Of a stretch of 64,000 bases of DNA, positions 15,201 through 30,200 are shown in pieces. The number at the start of each line of letters is the position of its first letter. Position 1 is the first letter of the stretch. The position numbers and the translations under genes were made by a program. The DNA comes from Ascaris suum (Eukaryota > Nematoda > Chromadorea > Rhabditida > Ascarididae): the NCBI GenBank assembly GCA_013433145.1, contig CM024178.1, positions 7,363,260 to 7,427,259 of the forward strand, written 5' to 3'. The notes under the pieces were generated by a model. That model was not told the origin of the DNA and did not search any database. It was given only the letters and a program-made list of their open reading frames with translations.

Positions 15201-18200
15201 ATAGACTTTATGAACTCCCCTCATGCTTAGAGTTCGTTACAATATTATTAAGTTGTTATTGACAATTTTCATCTTTTCATTAAATTACTTCAAACGCAGC
15301 GAACTAACAATTAAGATTAGAGTAATAATTAAGGTATGATTACCTCGCTTACCTTTGATTAGTTAATAATTGAAATAGTCAAAAGTAATAATTAATATAA
15401 ATTTCGGCTTTAATCCTCAAAGCATCGAACACGGCAACGATAGATCAGCTGTTCCACTAGCGCTGCGTTTAATGATATGCTAAGATGTAATACAGTGGGA
15501 TATCCACACAAAAACATTCCATCAACACAAACGCACATTTCCCTTTCTTACACTCTCTTTGAGAAATATGATCGCAGGTAAATAGGTTTACCTCCCATCT
15601 ACCTTTCTCTCTACTCAACAATGCCTGTCCAATCTACCTATTTCAAGAAGTGTGCTCTTTTTTTCTTTCAGAACTCATTATCACTAATAAACAAAATTTA
15701 CTCATTTGATTCAAGCTTGCAAACTTGAATAAATTCATAAAACAATCACAAGTTAATATTATCACTATGATGCATAATCACAGCTTTGACAACAATTATA
15801 AAAATCAACGCCATAACAAACTTTTGCAAGCCTCTTATTTTAATCTTCTATAGAAATTGAAATAGATAAACTTCACAATCGAATTTAAAAATTATTTGTG
15901 CACCTATTATAAACTCTTGGCACCTGTTCTATTTCAAATGAGTTCAAGAATGTATTGTTTAGAAGTATAGAAATGAGTGGAGCACGTAAATTTCCACCTG
16001 AACTATTCAATGAATTTCTTGCGACTCATTCGAATATAAAGCAGCTAGGTCTATGCCCTCTTCCCGTATGGAACGCTCTTACTCTCGAATATATCAGCAA
16101 TTTGCCCGTACTCGACGACCTTCAACTTGGCTATATTCAAAGCGATTCGTTCGACTTTCCTATGCAATCGCTATCACTTTGCGTCTCTCTTCACAGTCTT
16201 CATATTCAGGTCTTTGATTCTCTTGAAATGCTTCATGATCATTTAATCAGACGTAACAAAAAGATCACTCAACATGAGACAAAGACACAAAATGAAATCA
16301 GATTCAGCAATTTCTGATCAAAAACTTTAAACAAAATTGACTTCTTTTATAAAAACCTAATATGATTTAACTGATAAGAACTGGTACCACAGCATGCAGT
16401 GATAAGGACAATGATAAGAAAGAAGTTTCCCGCGCCTTCATGAATTTTGCAAACATCTTTATATGCAAGAAATCTAGCTATGAGCGCCATCGGAAAAAAA
16501 AACAAAAAGAGTGTTAAATAAGATGTTGAAGTTCAATAAGATGTTTAGGTGACACATCACTGCCACTGGATCATTTTCGCAATCATGTGCTGATATGGTA
16601 GCGGAAGAAAAAAGAGAACGATTAGGGAACCATATGAGCGAAAAAACCGTTTTTGGGTTGAGCGATGCTCCCACCTATGGAAGAAAAAAATGCAGAAAAG
16701 AACTCCTTCAGTCAAGCTCAGGAAGTGAAAGGTTGGTGGAGGGGAGGGGGGGGTGGGGGAAGGTGGGGAAGGTGGTAGCAAAGGGTAGGAAGTAAAGGAT
16801 TCGGCTGTCAGATCTAATAATTTAGAAAATTAAGATAAACTTCGCGCAAGCAATACAATCGTCCCATTCAAACTCTATGCAACAATAATTTTCAGACAAC
16901 ACTAATGAAAACTTCTCTTTTTCAAGAAATTCTACAGCGAAAACAGTCGACTAAACATTTGATTCGTTTCGTTGATAATAAATTCATCGCAACATTTTAT
17001 TCTTCTAACAACAACAAGCAATGTGTAAATAATAAAAAAAAAATGCAATTGCAATGTTTTGCAAAAAAAAAAATCACGCACAGGAAAATGCGCGCATCAA
17101 TGCAATTGCAAAATAAAAATGCAATACGCTTGATCATTTTATTTGCCCACTTAGTGAAAAATTTATAAAGAGAATAGTAATAATCAATTTACTCTCATAT
17201 AACAGCAGAAACATCAGCAATTCATTTATTAGATTTTATGAATAACCTACTTATAATTGATCAAATCTTTAGAAGATATAAATGTTTTTTCTTCTCACGT
17301 ACGGTATTCGATCTTCTGTCCGATAAAACCCTTAATACAAGCACTTGTAAATACCAACAATATTAATATGCCCACTTCTCCTGGGGATTTGTGCTCATCA
17401 CGCGTTTCCCACTCGCAGGGAAATCCAATACCTCACCTTTACAAGGATGGTTTAACCACATAGGCGGGAAACCACAAAGGCTGTCATGTGGACCATCGTG
17501 TGGGTAGTGAAGGGCCGTACACCTCGCCAAAATAAGAAGCGATCAGAAATGCACCTTAGTTCAATAATATGCGATCGGCATTTGCTGCCTGCATATTATT
17601 TTCTGTATTGCTTAATAGTCGCTGTTCAATTAGAAGCAATGCAACCGCCAAATAACATTTCCTTACTGAATTATTTACCTTATCTGAATTAATTACTCGA
17701 ATCAACCTGAATCAATATTAAATTACTTACTATGATAAAAGCACATGGCAGTAATCAATATCTGAATACTGAAACTAATCAATAGACGTTATAGCAGCCA
17801 CTTTCACTATAAAACGACATCAAGGAATTCATTTCAACAGCACTCTAACCACTTCTGAACAATCCTTGAAGAAGTCAATCGGCCGGGTAAAGTGTACGGT
17901 CGGAAAGCCTCACTGACTACCTCTTAGTTGAACTCTCGATTTTTGAAATACTACACAAATAAGAAAGACGATTCAAATTGAAGAGGTGAAAGTGATATCA
18001 TCACTTCGAACCATACTCAACCATAATGAACAGGACTTCTAGAAAACAGACATTCCATATCTTTGGCAAAATAATAAAGACTTGAACATTAGCTTTCGCA
18101 TACAGTTGCCCGCATCCCATCTCAGTTTTATGCGACAGTGAAGCAATGTTCTGGATATTTTGGTAATATGCCCATAAGAACCTCTCAAATTCGACGGTTC

Positions 18201-21200
18201 CCACCAAGTGGACCGTCGGCAATCTTCAATCTTCAGTGGTCATTTAGGTAAAGGGCTACAAATAAGCTAAAATATGATATAAGGGAATTATGCGCATATG
18301 TCTGAAATGTTCTTCGTTTCAGAGTTGTAGCGCACTCACCGCACATAGTCTACATGTTATGCTCGAAGCAATGATCAACTTGCAATCGTTAATTATCATC
18401 AACTGTAGTAACGTTATCGATTATTCGGCACTATCATTGTGCCGTCGACTCGAATCACTTACGATCACCGATACAATACAACTCTCCGATGAGGACCTCA
18501 TTGCCGTTGCTGCTCATGGATCACTTCACTCACTCACCATTCGACGTTGTATTAATATCACAAACACGTCAATTCTTGCTGTTCTTCGTAACTGTACCCT
18601 CTCTGAGGTTAGTGACTCGAAGTAAAAGGCTAGAATAATGTACGCGCAACGACTTCTAAAAAGGTATGACAACTGAGCGTAGTATCACAGAGGTAATTGA
18701 AGTATCACCGAAGATCTAGTCCTTGAAGGAAGAGACAACGAAAGAATTCGATGAACGTCATACACTTCGAAAAAAAAAAAACACGCTGATCTACGATAAT
18801 CAATCGATAATAGTAATGAATAATTTACTAAATAACCATTTGATAAAAATCACCGAATAATAAAACAGGAATGAAATTCCTGATGACGTCATAACATTTT
18901 TTTAAAAATCAAAAAAAAACTAAAATATTTTCCGTTTCAGGAATTTTCTTGACCAGGATTTCCCATTATACGACAAATCACTTTCGCAAAACAATCCAAA
19001 AAAAAAAATCACTTCACTTCACTGTCAAATAACCTTCTCGCCATCATAAAAACCCGCATATTGAAGTAAGAATATGACCGGTAATATACTCATCCAAATG
19101 ACCATCATTGCTGAGCAATCCCCACTCCTTTCCCCTCTTCTCCTTAGTAGTAAATTATTGAATCAGGAGTTTCTCATAGCAAATTTTAGCTGAATTTTTT
19201 GAACACAATAATTGAATTTTATTTCTCATTTCAGATAACATTGGTGAATTGTGAGGGAATTAATGATGAAACAATGTATTCATTGGCAGCAAGTCAACAT
19301 ATAATTTCCACAATTGCTGTGCAAGGTTGCTGTGGAGTTACAAGGTGAACATTCGCTACCTCTATTGAGGGAATATTCACTGAAATATTCAAAAAAAAAA
19401 CCTTTTTTTTTCAAGTAAACTAAAGCAAAAAACATTTGAAATGATTAACGTATATAGAAAAACGCTTCACGATATCAATAAGTGACCAAAAGAAACCACA
19501 AAATCTTATGCATCTTGATGGATATTTTTAAAAGATTTAACTGGTCTCATTTGCCTACTATCAATAGCTTATCCCCCCTCCCCCCCCCCCCCCCCCCCAC
19601 CTCCCCCCAAAAAACAATCATCAAAGGAAAGGATCCACTCCCGTATGTGCGACCTTTATTTTCCACTGTACCTTTACGTTTTCTCATATAAGTACAAGCA
19701 TAGACCAAGGCTACGTATGCCCAAATTACTGCTTCAAAATCTGGCAAGCGAGACTCATTTTGCAATTGCGTTCTGAAATTTAAGCGCACGTTCAAAAGTG
19801 CTCGTAAATTCTTCTTCTGCATGCTTTGTTCTCTGTTTAAAAAATCCTCTCCGATGCCAGTTGTGATATTATCGTTTCAGCAAAGGAGTTGCGGCTCTTG
19901 CCCTCCTCAAGCACATCCTCAGTCTACGTGAACTTGACGTCAGTCACAATAGAAATATTGACGACATGGCAATTCTCTCAATTCATAATGGTCTCGAAAT
20001 GAAAAGACGTCAAAAAGCAATGAAAGGAAGGAAAGAAACCGAAACAAATATTGCCAAATACTGCACCAAAGAGGTGACGGATACCATACCTAAGGTTCAT
20101 GACTTGAATTTTCAAGAATTCATTACAGTGATAGAACTTGAACGGAAAAGTAGCGGAACTGATTCTTTGATCGGGTATAAAGAAGCCATGATGATCGATA
20201 GATTTACTTCACAGTCAACCTGTGATTTTTCATCGGACTGGACGAGCGAGACCGGAAAGAGGTGGACCACATTGCTAATATGCTTAGCCACATTATCCGT
20301 ATCTCCACTCTTGCAAAGAAAACCAGGATTCAGCACACAGCCGGTAACACTGTAGCAACAGTTCAGAAGGTTCAAGCGGCAGGTGCGACTGTAAACCAGA
20401 GCTCGAGTACAAATTAAAGCCTGAATCCTTCTTCCTTAATTCTTCTGAACTTAATTATACTCCTCCATGTACTTAGATCAACATGTGCTAACACAGCCTA
20501 TCGCATGCCACTTACGGAATCGATTGCTAAGGTGTCTGCAGATCCTTCCCTCGTAAACTTTGGAACCCGTTTTCTTTTCAAGCTCAGTTCTCCTTCTCTT
20601 CGGATGACCTTCGCAGAAACTCCTTCCCTTCAAATTCAAGTTCCTCATATTAAGTTTATTATCGTTTTCCAGTAATCAAAAACTTTATTAGAACCAATGA
20701 GGCAATATTCCAGGGTTTACGATATAACCTGAAGTATTTTTTATCCAAATCGCCTGAATTTCCAAGTCTAATTGCCAAAAATTTTCAGCTGACGATATAC
20801 GTTTTCAAGACGAGCGTCTCCTCACTAGTTGAAGAACGTGTTAATGATCTTATCATACTCACTAACTGATATCGATAACGTAGAGCGGAGCCAAAGAGTG
20901 CTACGGATCGCATGCTAGACAGTGGACAAGAAACTCGAAGCCAAGCAATCTTCAAATGAGGGTTGATTGCGCACTTCATCCAAGCACATGCTCCGTCACC
21001 TATAGCAACGCTATCACAGTGGAACGAGTATGCATCGCGCTGATTTTCACAAATTTCTCAAGATTAAACAAAAAAAAAGAAAGTACCCGCTCGACCGTCA
21101 TATTATCTTAAATTGAACTGCCAAAGATATACAGGTATTCTAATATTTACGGTAGAGTTACATCCCAATTAACGTATACCTAACCCGCCCGATATATTAC

Positions 21201-24200
21201 AGTTTAGTAGGACTTAATTTAAACAAATTCAGCACATTTATATTTGTCCGCAATTTTGCAAAACCATTTTCTAAGAACCTTTTATTATAATAAAGTGGCG
21301 AACACATCAAACAATATTTTCATGGCTCACTTTTCCAATAGCCGTTGAAAAGATAAAAACAGAGGGCCTTCTGCCAAATGTATGACGGCTTCCATACTAA
21401 CGATAACTTTAAAAAACCACTCATCGAATCAACATAAATCAATGACCATATGTAGGCGGCTTTTTTCTTTACCTCCCCCTCCCCCCCCCCTCTCTTTGAA
21501 AAATTTAATTAACAGCAATGAATTGAAAAAATATATTCCATGACATGAGTACAAGCGGAAGTGATAATGTAGTTGGATTACTATGCATTCTAAACGTAAA
21601 TTCTTTTATAAATGCGGTGGGCAAAAAAAAAGGAAAAAGGAACTCGCATATCTCCTCAAAAAATGGTAGCTTAGGTTTGAATTTGCCACCGCTTCAGCGA
21701 AAGGCTCGCAATTTATCAGCATAAAGTATATCCATATCATTATCTGTTGTAATGTGAACGTCTTTTAATACTTAAACAGCAAAATTAATATTGCCAACAA
21801 CTATTCTACCACTGATATTTGACTGATCAATCATAATAGCTCGTGGAAATTATCAGCTGAAATTCCCTCAAAAGTAATTACCACCCACCTTTCCTGGTAA
21901 TCTTTCCATAATCTTATTGATTACATCATACTCACTAATTCATCCACTGTACTATATTATGTACTAAAAACTTTTCAAGTGCTTAATTGCGAATTTAATT
22001 CTAAATTTTAATTATTATTTATTTTGTTAATAATATTGTTTCAATGAATTCATTACTTGTACTCTACAACGAATGATATCGTCGGTTTCTCTCATCGAAA
22101 TGAATCCAACTGTGATTGCATTATGTCTACCCGATATTGCCATAATACAATATGTGCTACCCAAATTCTTTTCACGGGTATCCGTAAATAAATCGATTTT
22201 TGAAAATGTACCACAAAAAATCCACGATACAATATAAACTTTAGTACCAGTACACCAGCAGGTTATGCACGAAATCCCTCTACGCTGCAACATTGGGGCA
22301 AAGGTTTTTTTAAACAAAAGGTTTATTAAGCTGATGGGAAAGATGCCTAAAAATGAGGAGAATTCTCCTCTCCAAGGTTTGAAACTAATGACATAAAACA
22401 AATTTATAAATTTCTCTAATCTAAAAACGACGGAGGCAACACACAATAATTAGTAAATTATGATTTTCAGCAAACATCCAATTTTTTATTTATTCAAATA
22501 ATTGACGAATCAATGAAAATATTAAAGACTGCAAAAAATGGTGCAGCTGCAAGAGGAAAAATTAGTAATTAAGTAGTAAAGATTGACTGCTATCATACGA
22601 AGATCTCTTTCGTCCAACAAAGCAAAAACGTTTTATTCCAACAATGATTTTAGTCACTCAAGAGTAAATATGCACCGCAATGCGGCACCAAGAGTTTCGA
22701 CGGTCGAATAGCACTACCCGAACCATTAAATCCAATAAAAACTTCCATGAATTTAAAAATAACCTCAAATATTCCAATACCTCAATATTAAGTAATGAGG
22801 CCCGTTTATCAAAGGAAAAGTATAGTGCGACTAGCAATGGAAATGAACAGTGACGCTACGAAATGAAATACCAAGCTATCGATATTCTCCGGAATTTAGC
22901 AGCTATTTTAAAGTGAAAGACATCTTATGTTCCCGCATTCTATCAGATCTTGACGCTATTATATCACAATCTGTCAAAATACCTGAACAGGATCGCCAAC
23001 AAATTGCTGTTGGGCGTATGCACGGAACTGATGATAAGTCTGCTGATTCAGTGCTTCTTGAATTTGCCGCCTGAAATATAAAAAATCACTGCCGAATATT
23101 ACATTAAAAAAAGACAACAACAAAACAACAAACGCAATAAAAATCAATAAAATTCACCTGCTTGGAGCAAAAAAAAACGAAAAAAAACGGCGATGCGGAT
23201 CAGGATACACTCGAAACGACTTACATTTCAAAATTTATAATCATTACGATCAACTACTTCATAAACTGCTAATAAATAATCAAACGTTTGCAATAACGCA
23301 CTCCTATTGTAATCATCCAATTGCCGAAAAATATGTTTGAAGATGATATTTAATCCTTTATGGCGAAATCGACTGTGAAATATATGCAAATACGATCCAT
23401 AAATAATGCAAATCATATCCGACAAGTCTGCCAATTCCATCTTCAATGACTCCTTTAAAATTGCTAGATTTAAAAAAAAAGTATGCAATGTATAACGCTA
23501 GAACTGCTAAAAACTTCTGAAATGAAACTCTTTCAACAACTTATCAAAGACGAGAAATAAAACTTTCAGCTGATATTGCATTAATTTCGGAAAAGTGTCG
23601 CATTTTTTTGCAATATAAAAATGCAAATATCCCTTACAAATACAGAAAAACTTTCTTATAAATATAAACTTAATGCGATTTGTTACAGCGAACTACTTCC
23701 GTCAGGCTCAAACTTAGACAACGCTCATTGTTTAAGATGATAACTTAGACTATAATCCACGATAACCACCATAACGGATTTTTCCCATTTGCGGAAAAAA
23801 CTTCCATCGATCATCAAAGAAATCATTAAAAAATTAATGATTTCTATATATCCTGAAATCCTAAATCCAAATGCGAATTTCAAAAAGTTCCTCAAATGCA
23901 ACAAAAATAAAAATAAAAAATCCGAGAGCAATAAAACTCCTAAACAAAATGGTTACCTTTACGAAACGGATCATCGCAACAGAGTAATCAAATTAACAAC
24001 CTTTACGACAAAATCAATTTCTATCATTTCCGTCAAATCATCAATTCTATACAATTTAGATTATTTCAAATATTCACCTTTGGGTTTCAAATCTCTCGAC
24101 GTCGTTTACCGAGAGTATCGATGGCTGAGTTTCAACTCGTTGACTCTCCTCCTCACTATAAAACATACAATCACTATTAATCTAGAAAATAACTGAATTC

Positions 24201-27200
24201 AATAATTATAGAATATAACAAACTGAAAAACGCAACAACGAGAAAGGCACGGTACGCGCTTTTTGCAATAAAAACTCTACAGACGTCTCTTAAACAAATA
24301 TCTTCGGGAAAACCACGCTCTATTTTTTTCTTCATGCGATCATAAGACTGCACAAACCATCAACCAAAAAAAGTTAGCCAGAATTGCCGGATTTTTACTT
24401 TAAACAATTTTTAAGGCACTCACTACAGCCTCATTACCGACTGGGATAAAATCAGGACAAAGCACAGGACCAACGACGAGGCACATAAATCGATGGGAAG
24501 CAAATCGCTATTCTTGATCACATCTGTTAAATTCCATCACCATAACCACCATTGTGACTAGCAAGCTCAACTTTCGTGCCTAAAATTCCTCCCTCAAAAG
24601 TGGTGGATGAGAAGTTAGATAAAATTTCTATATAAAATAAAGGTAAAAATATCTTATATTGAATCATAGCGCAATTTCAGAAGCATACATCCTCCACACA
24701 GTTTCTGCACTCTTTACAAAGGGCGCTGCTTCGCAGTTACTCTTTATTCACTACTTTCTTACGTGTCCCAAACAACTATAGCCCCCTCCCAATCAATCTT
24801 TTCTTCGCTGACAACCTTACACATCAAAAAGAGTCAAAACCTATAGTCCGTTGTGCAAGAGTGCCTAATGCGCCACCAAAACACATCAACGTTCATTTAC
24901 AAGAAGAGTGAAGAAACTGACGAACACTAACTCGAAGATACTGCAAGAGGTATAATATAGTAAATACTTCCATTAATTTCAATAATGCTTACCTTAAAGA
25001 AATTTGAATATTACGAAAATTACTTTCGTTCGCATAATGCAAATGATGTGACAAATTCAGAACGATTGAGCTCCACTAAAAACGTTATTCGAAGCCAATG
25101 AAAGTTTTTAAAAAATGCTTTCATTTGCCTCTCAGGAAGGTATCGAATGAAATCGCTGAGATTATGCAAATATACAATCAACAAGTTAACGGGTCTCAAT
25201 CTCTGAACCGAAACAGTAGTCTTAGGCACCTTTTCCATATAAACGATTTCACTATACTCGATTTGAAACTTCATAGACATCTGCGGTAGAAACTAAATCT
25301 AACAGCTCGAGCTCGAGCAACAGGGTCCAAGCAACAAGCCTAGCTTGAGCAACAGGCTACCCGCAACTAGACTCATACAAACGCACACATCAAACAATAA
25401 CGTGCCCAGCATTCGCATACCTCAATGAGCGCAAGCATAGAGCGCACACCGCCGGGATGGCTTCATGCAGAGAGCAGTCAGTTCTTTATTGATTTCCTAT
25501 TTGCCTTCTAGACTAGCCATTTCGCATTTCCAACTGCTACCACAACTTAACACGATAATATCATCAATTTTTAATAACCCTGAGACTATCGTCATTAAGT
25601 ACCAATAAAAAAAATCCCTCACAGCCTTGAGCCTCATCATTTCTATTAAGGAACGTTTGCCAAGTAATAACAGTGATAACAGTAATAGCAATAAAAATTT
25701 GCATCTATATCTTTTTAGTTTACAAAATATATAGATATGTACTAAGCAAATTAAAAGATCGAGCCAGTACTAGGCCAAAAATATTGCCAAACTGGGCCAT
25801 AGAATATGAACATAGCGAAAAACTTTGCCGAATTCGGTCATAGAATGTGGGGAAAACGACAAAAAAACATCGCCAAATTGGCCCATAGAATGTAATGATA
25901 CGGACAAAAAAAAATACTGATATGGATAAAAATCGGCAAATCAAAACGTAGCAACTCATTGATGTAGATTAGGCGACATTACGAGAGATGACTAAAAAAT
26001 GAAAACCAAAAAATCGATCCATATTTCTGTGTCGATCGCCAATAAATAGTTGCACTCTATCTATTTATTAAATAAGAGAACAAACACATCTTCACTCTCT
26101 ATTTTAATGATTCATTTCTTAAGAACAATTTGACTATCCCAATGGAAACAATGAACCAATTTCTTTCTATAACTTACTTCAACGTTTTATCGTTTCAATA
26201 CTCCATCAAAAAAATGCAACAAGTTAAGAAAATAAACTAGCTAACATTCTGGAAAACTTTGTAAATATTTATGAAAAAAGCATGAGTTTTAAAAAGCCGA
26301 ATCCAGCCATTCGGTTCTTCCACACAGTCTTGTCAACCGATCACCTCAACTTCCGTTTCCATGAATCCCTACCCCTCCTCCCCCGCCCCCCTTCCCCATC
26401 AAAGCTTCTAGTTCAATCCTCTTATTTGATAGCTTATTTTAAAGTTACACTAAATAGAAAACACATTAGCGAAATTAATTTCTTTCAACATTGACTGACC
26501 GGAAATATATCTACATATTATTAATAATATCTATATATTATTAATAAAACATTCATGATATATCAGTCAGTCAGACATTAGATTAATAATCGTTGACAAA
26601 CGATATAAGTGATATCGTCGATGCTTTTATTATCTCCATTATGAGTAGCGATAGCGATATCACATTTATATAAGAAATAATGCAGCAACGATTTACTAAC
26701 AGCATATCACGCTTAGCACCTAGAGATGAGATCATGCTTGAATGCAAATGAAAAAAAAAAACACATTGATAGGAGGAAAATCTTTGAACTATTAAGAATC
26801 GAAATAAAAACTAAAATCTCTGAAGCATAGATGATCGAAACTCATTCCCCTCCCCTTCTTTGATTTCTAGGAAATTTCATAGCGCATCATTTCCAAATAG
26901 AATATCAATACGACTATCACTGAGTTTGCGATGTGGTTATTCTATAAAATTCATGGATTATCAAATAGCGCATTGCCAAAGATCCTTTTATATGTTATTC
27001 GACAAAATTTGAATGGCAAATCAAGACGATCAGGAACAAACTTCGCCTTAACGGAAGAAAATCATGCTCGAAATTTTACAGCATTGAGCGTTTTTGAAAA
27101 TTTCAATTTATTTTAGTGAATGGCGATCGCTTCAGCGTCATTTTATTTCTCAAAAATCCAAAAACTTATCGATGCTTTCTCTACTTGAGAAGTTTCTCAT

Positions 27201-30200
27201 GTGCATCTTGAAGACTTTTCGATAGTTCATACTATTAGCTTTTCCCAAAAAATCGATAATTTAGAGGTCGCAAAAAAAATCGAAAATTTTCATCCACTTA
27301 AGCTCAGATTAAAAATACATTTTGTCGATTCATTTTTTTCGCTTCACATTTGCGAGTTTTCTTATCCAAAAATTAAAGCGCAAAGCATCGTTTTCGAGAA
27401 GACGTAGAAATGACTCGTGTCGGTTTTCAGCAAATTAGCCTTTATATTCACTCAGAAATTCGAAAGGTTCTTTAAATTATGAGTTATTGCCAATTCTACG
27501 CTAGCCTCTAAACAAATAAAAATATCCAAAGTTGGTAGGCATCTAAAATTCAAAAAAAAAAAAAAAATTCGCCACAATTTCTAATCGAATATGATCAACA
27601 CCACGAAGAGAATTGCCAAAATCATTGAAGCCACTTCTACAAGACAATCTTCGTTCGGCACTAATCTCCACATTACTATATAAAGGTGGCAATTCGTGCC
27701 TATAATCAGCACCACATTCTCGACATAAAGGAAAATTTAACTTCTTATTTTATACTAAAAAAATTTATATCCTATAATCTAAGAAAGTTTGTAATTGTTA
27801 GTAATATAATACGTCGAACAGAAGCCATATAATACTTTATACTATATGGACATTTCGGCTCATTCATCCATAATCTTTTGCACATTAATTTCGACACTAT
27901 TACTTAAATTGATTTGCGATGACATTAAATAATGCACAATTGCCAAATTTATTTACTTAATTGAGGAATTCACACCTGAAATCCAGGATACACCTTGCTG
28001 GACTTTTATCCAGGTAAAATTTTACTTCTATACAACTCGGCATTCACAGCGAATATATCTCCATAAAACCAGTCTAAATGTTCATTTCAAATTGTTATCA
28101 ACTACAATATTCCCAAATCTCTTCTCAATAAAACACTGTTATAATGCGGTCATATCAATCCTTTACAAACTGATCAAAACTTCTAAACTCAATTCCAATT
28201 CGCATTCCTCTGATCCTTCGCATTTCCTCGTACCCTCTATCATCTCCCATTATGAAGACCCGACGAATAGCTTATCTTGGCTAATTTCTCATATCCTCTC
28301 ATCTTTATTTATATTCGTCCGATTATATTTTAAAAATGTAGATGATGATGACTTCTTTCTATGTCTTCAACAACTTAACAAATAAAGCCCTCCCTTCCAT
28401 AAAAATTTCTGGTTTGCTGACTTTGGAATGACTAACTTACACATCAATATTCCCCATAATGGTGCTCTAACACATCTCTCCAATTATCGCGATAAACTTA
28501 CAAAGTTGTCTTCTTCAGCTAGCTGAAACCAGTGGCCATAGGAAGTTCATTTGGCCAGGATGTGACCATAAGAAACATACTAGGCCCCATACTAAATATC
28601 GCTCACAGTGCGTCTTGAATGCCACTCATCATATATGAATGCCGCATTGTGTGGTCGTTTACAGTGAAGATGTCTGTGAACGTTAAGTCAATCGATTAAT
28701 TTTAGCACAGATGCGATATCCTCAACAGTGTTGACCCTCTCACTTCTCTTACATCAAAGTCCATCCAGGGAATGATTCCCCTTTCCTAACACTCGTATTT
28801 TCCCTTCGAAGTGTAAGTTCTGCCCCGTTCCGTGCAATAAATCTTCCTCTAATCTTCTTATTAATGCACGATCAGCTCATCTTCCCTCCCCTCCCCTTAA
28901 ATTAAACGTGGCGTTTTATCTCCTTTTCTAAAATTATCCATATTGTCAGCCTCAACTCAGATTACAACAGCACTAAAACCTCTCTTCGATGAATATAATC
29001 AACTTCGCCAGCACCGGCTAACATTTCAAGTTTTCATCCGTCAGCTCCTTTCTTTTTTATCGACAAGGAAATACGAGAGGGATGTCCGAGAATCGCTATG
29101 GATACCTTATATAAGCGACAGCTTTACGTGACCCACTTTACCTATTCTCCAACAATCACGACCTTTCTCTTAAATTAGAGATCACTCCCCCCTCCCCCTC
29201 CTACGCTGCAATCAATTCTTGTTCGTAAGCGATTATATAACCATCAATGCCACAATTGTTTGAAATCTCTTACCTGTTCCTCGAACAAGCTAGCTGTCTA
29301 TTTGTCGTTCGAAATGTCTGCCACGCCCACGCTCCAACAACTGTTGGTTATTCTATTTAGTATATGAATCCATCAATATCAGAGAAGTGGGCCTTTTTTT
29401 TTGTACGAATCATTAATCAGCACATCATATAAATGTTGCCAACATTTCCACTATCATATACTGTACAAGGCTATCGATATCGTCTTCAAGATTCTTGCTC
29501 AATGCAACGTCACCTTAATTCGCTAGATTTGAGAATTTCATTTAAAAATATCTCTAAAGCCAACAATCAACACCTGTCTTGAATTGTTTTCTCCTACTAA
29601 TCTTTCATTCCCGGATGTACAACTAGTAAACATGTATTCAGGTTTTTTCCAGATGCAGACTTCTCCACTATATAAATAAAGATGGTAGCTGTGCAAAATT
29701 TTTATGGCATATGGCGAGATTTTTACGTAACGATCTTCAGCTTGTTATGCTATGATTATACTCCAGTAAACCATAATAAAGTAATATACCATTAAACCAT
29801 CTCAATGAAACGTCAACACTAATTTTTTTTTTACACCATGTCTGGCATAAAAGTACGCTAGGTATTCTACCATCTCCGGTATAACGGTATATCAAGTATC
29901 ACACCAACATTAATCATTATACCACCTCTGGTTTAATGGTATATTAGGTATTATAGTGAAGTACTACGCCACCTAACAACTCTCAACTTTCATATATTCA
30001 TATCTGCCGGCCATACCTCTAAGGAACAACAGTGTTCTCATAGATATTCCACACTCTAATGAATAATGCTGCGAAAAATCTAAAGTTGTCGCGAAAGAGA
30101 AGAAAGAAGCAATTTTGCCGAAGAAGATGACGTGCAGCGAACGATCAAAGGGCAAGTGACCGATGAAAGGGCATGTGATCCAAAGCTATCGATGGATGGA

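Noticed and set aside
16557..16795. Overlapping open frames on both strands
   Set aside because: The region is intronic between F-box exons ending 16209 and starting 18323, which join in frame as a perfect LRR; the frames cross a G-rich tract.
23789..24196. 135-codon plus-strand frame
   Set aside because: Long but Lys/Asn/Ile/Ser-dominated as expected from A-rich DNA, no ATG at a sensible place, no acceptor and no motif; I could not support it.
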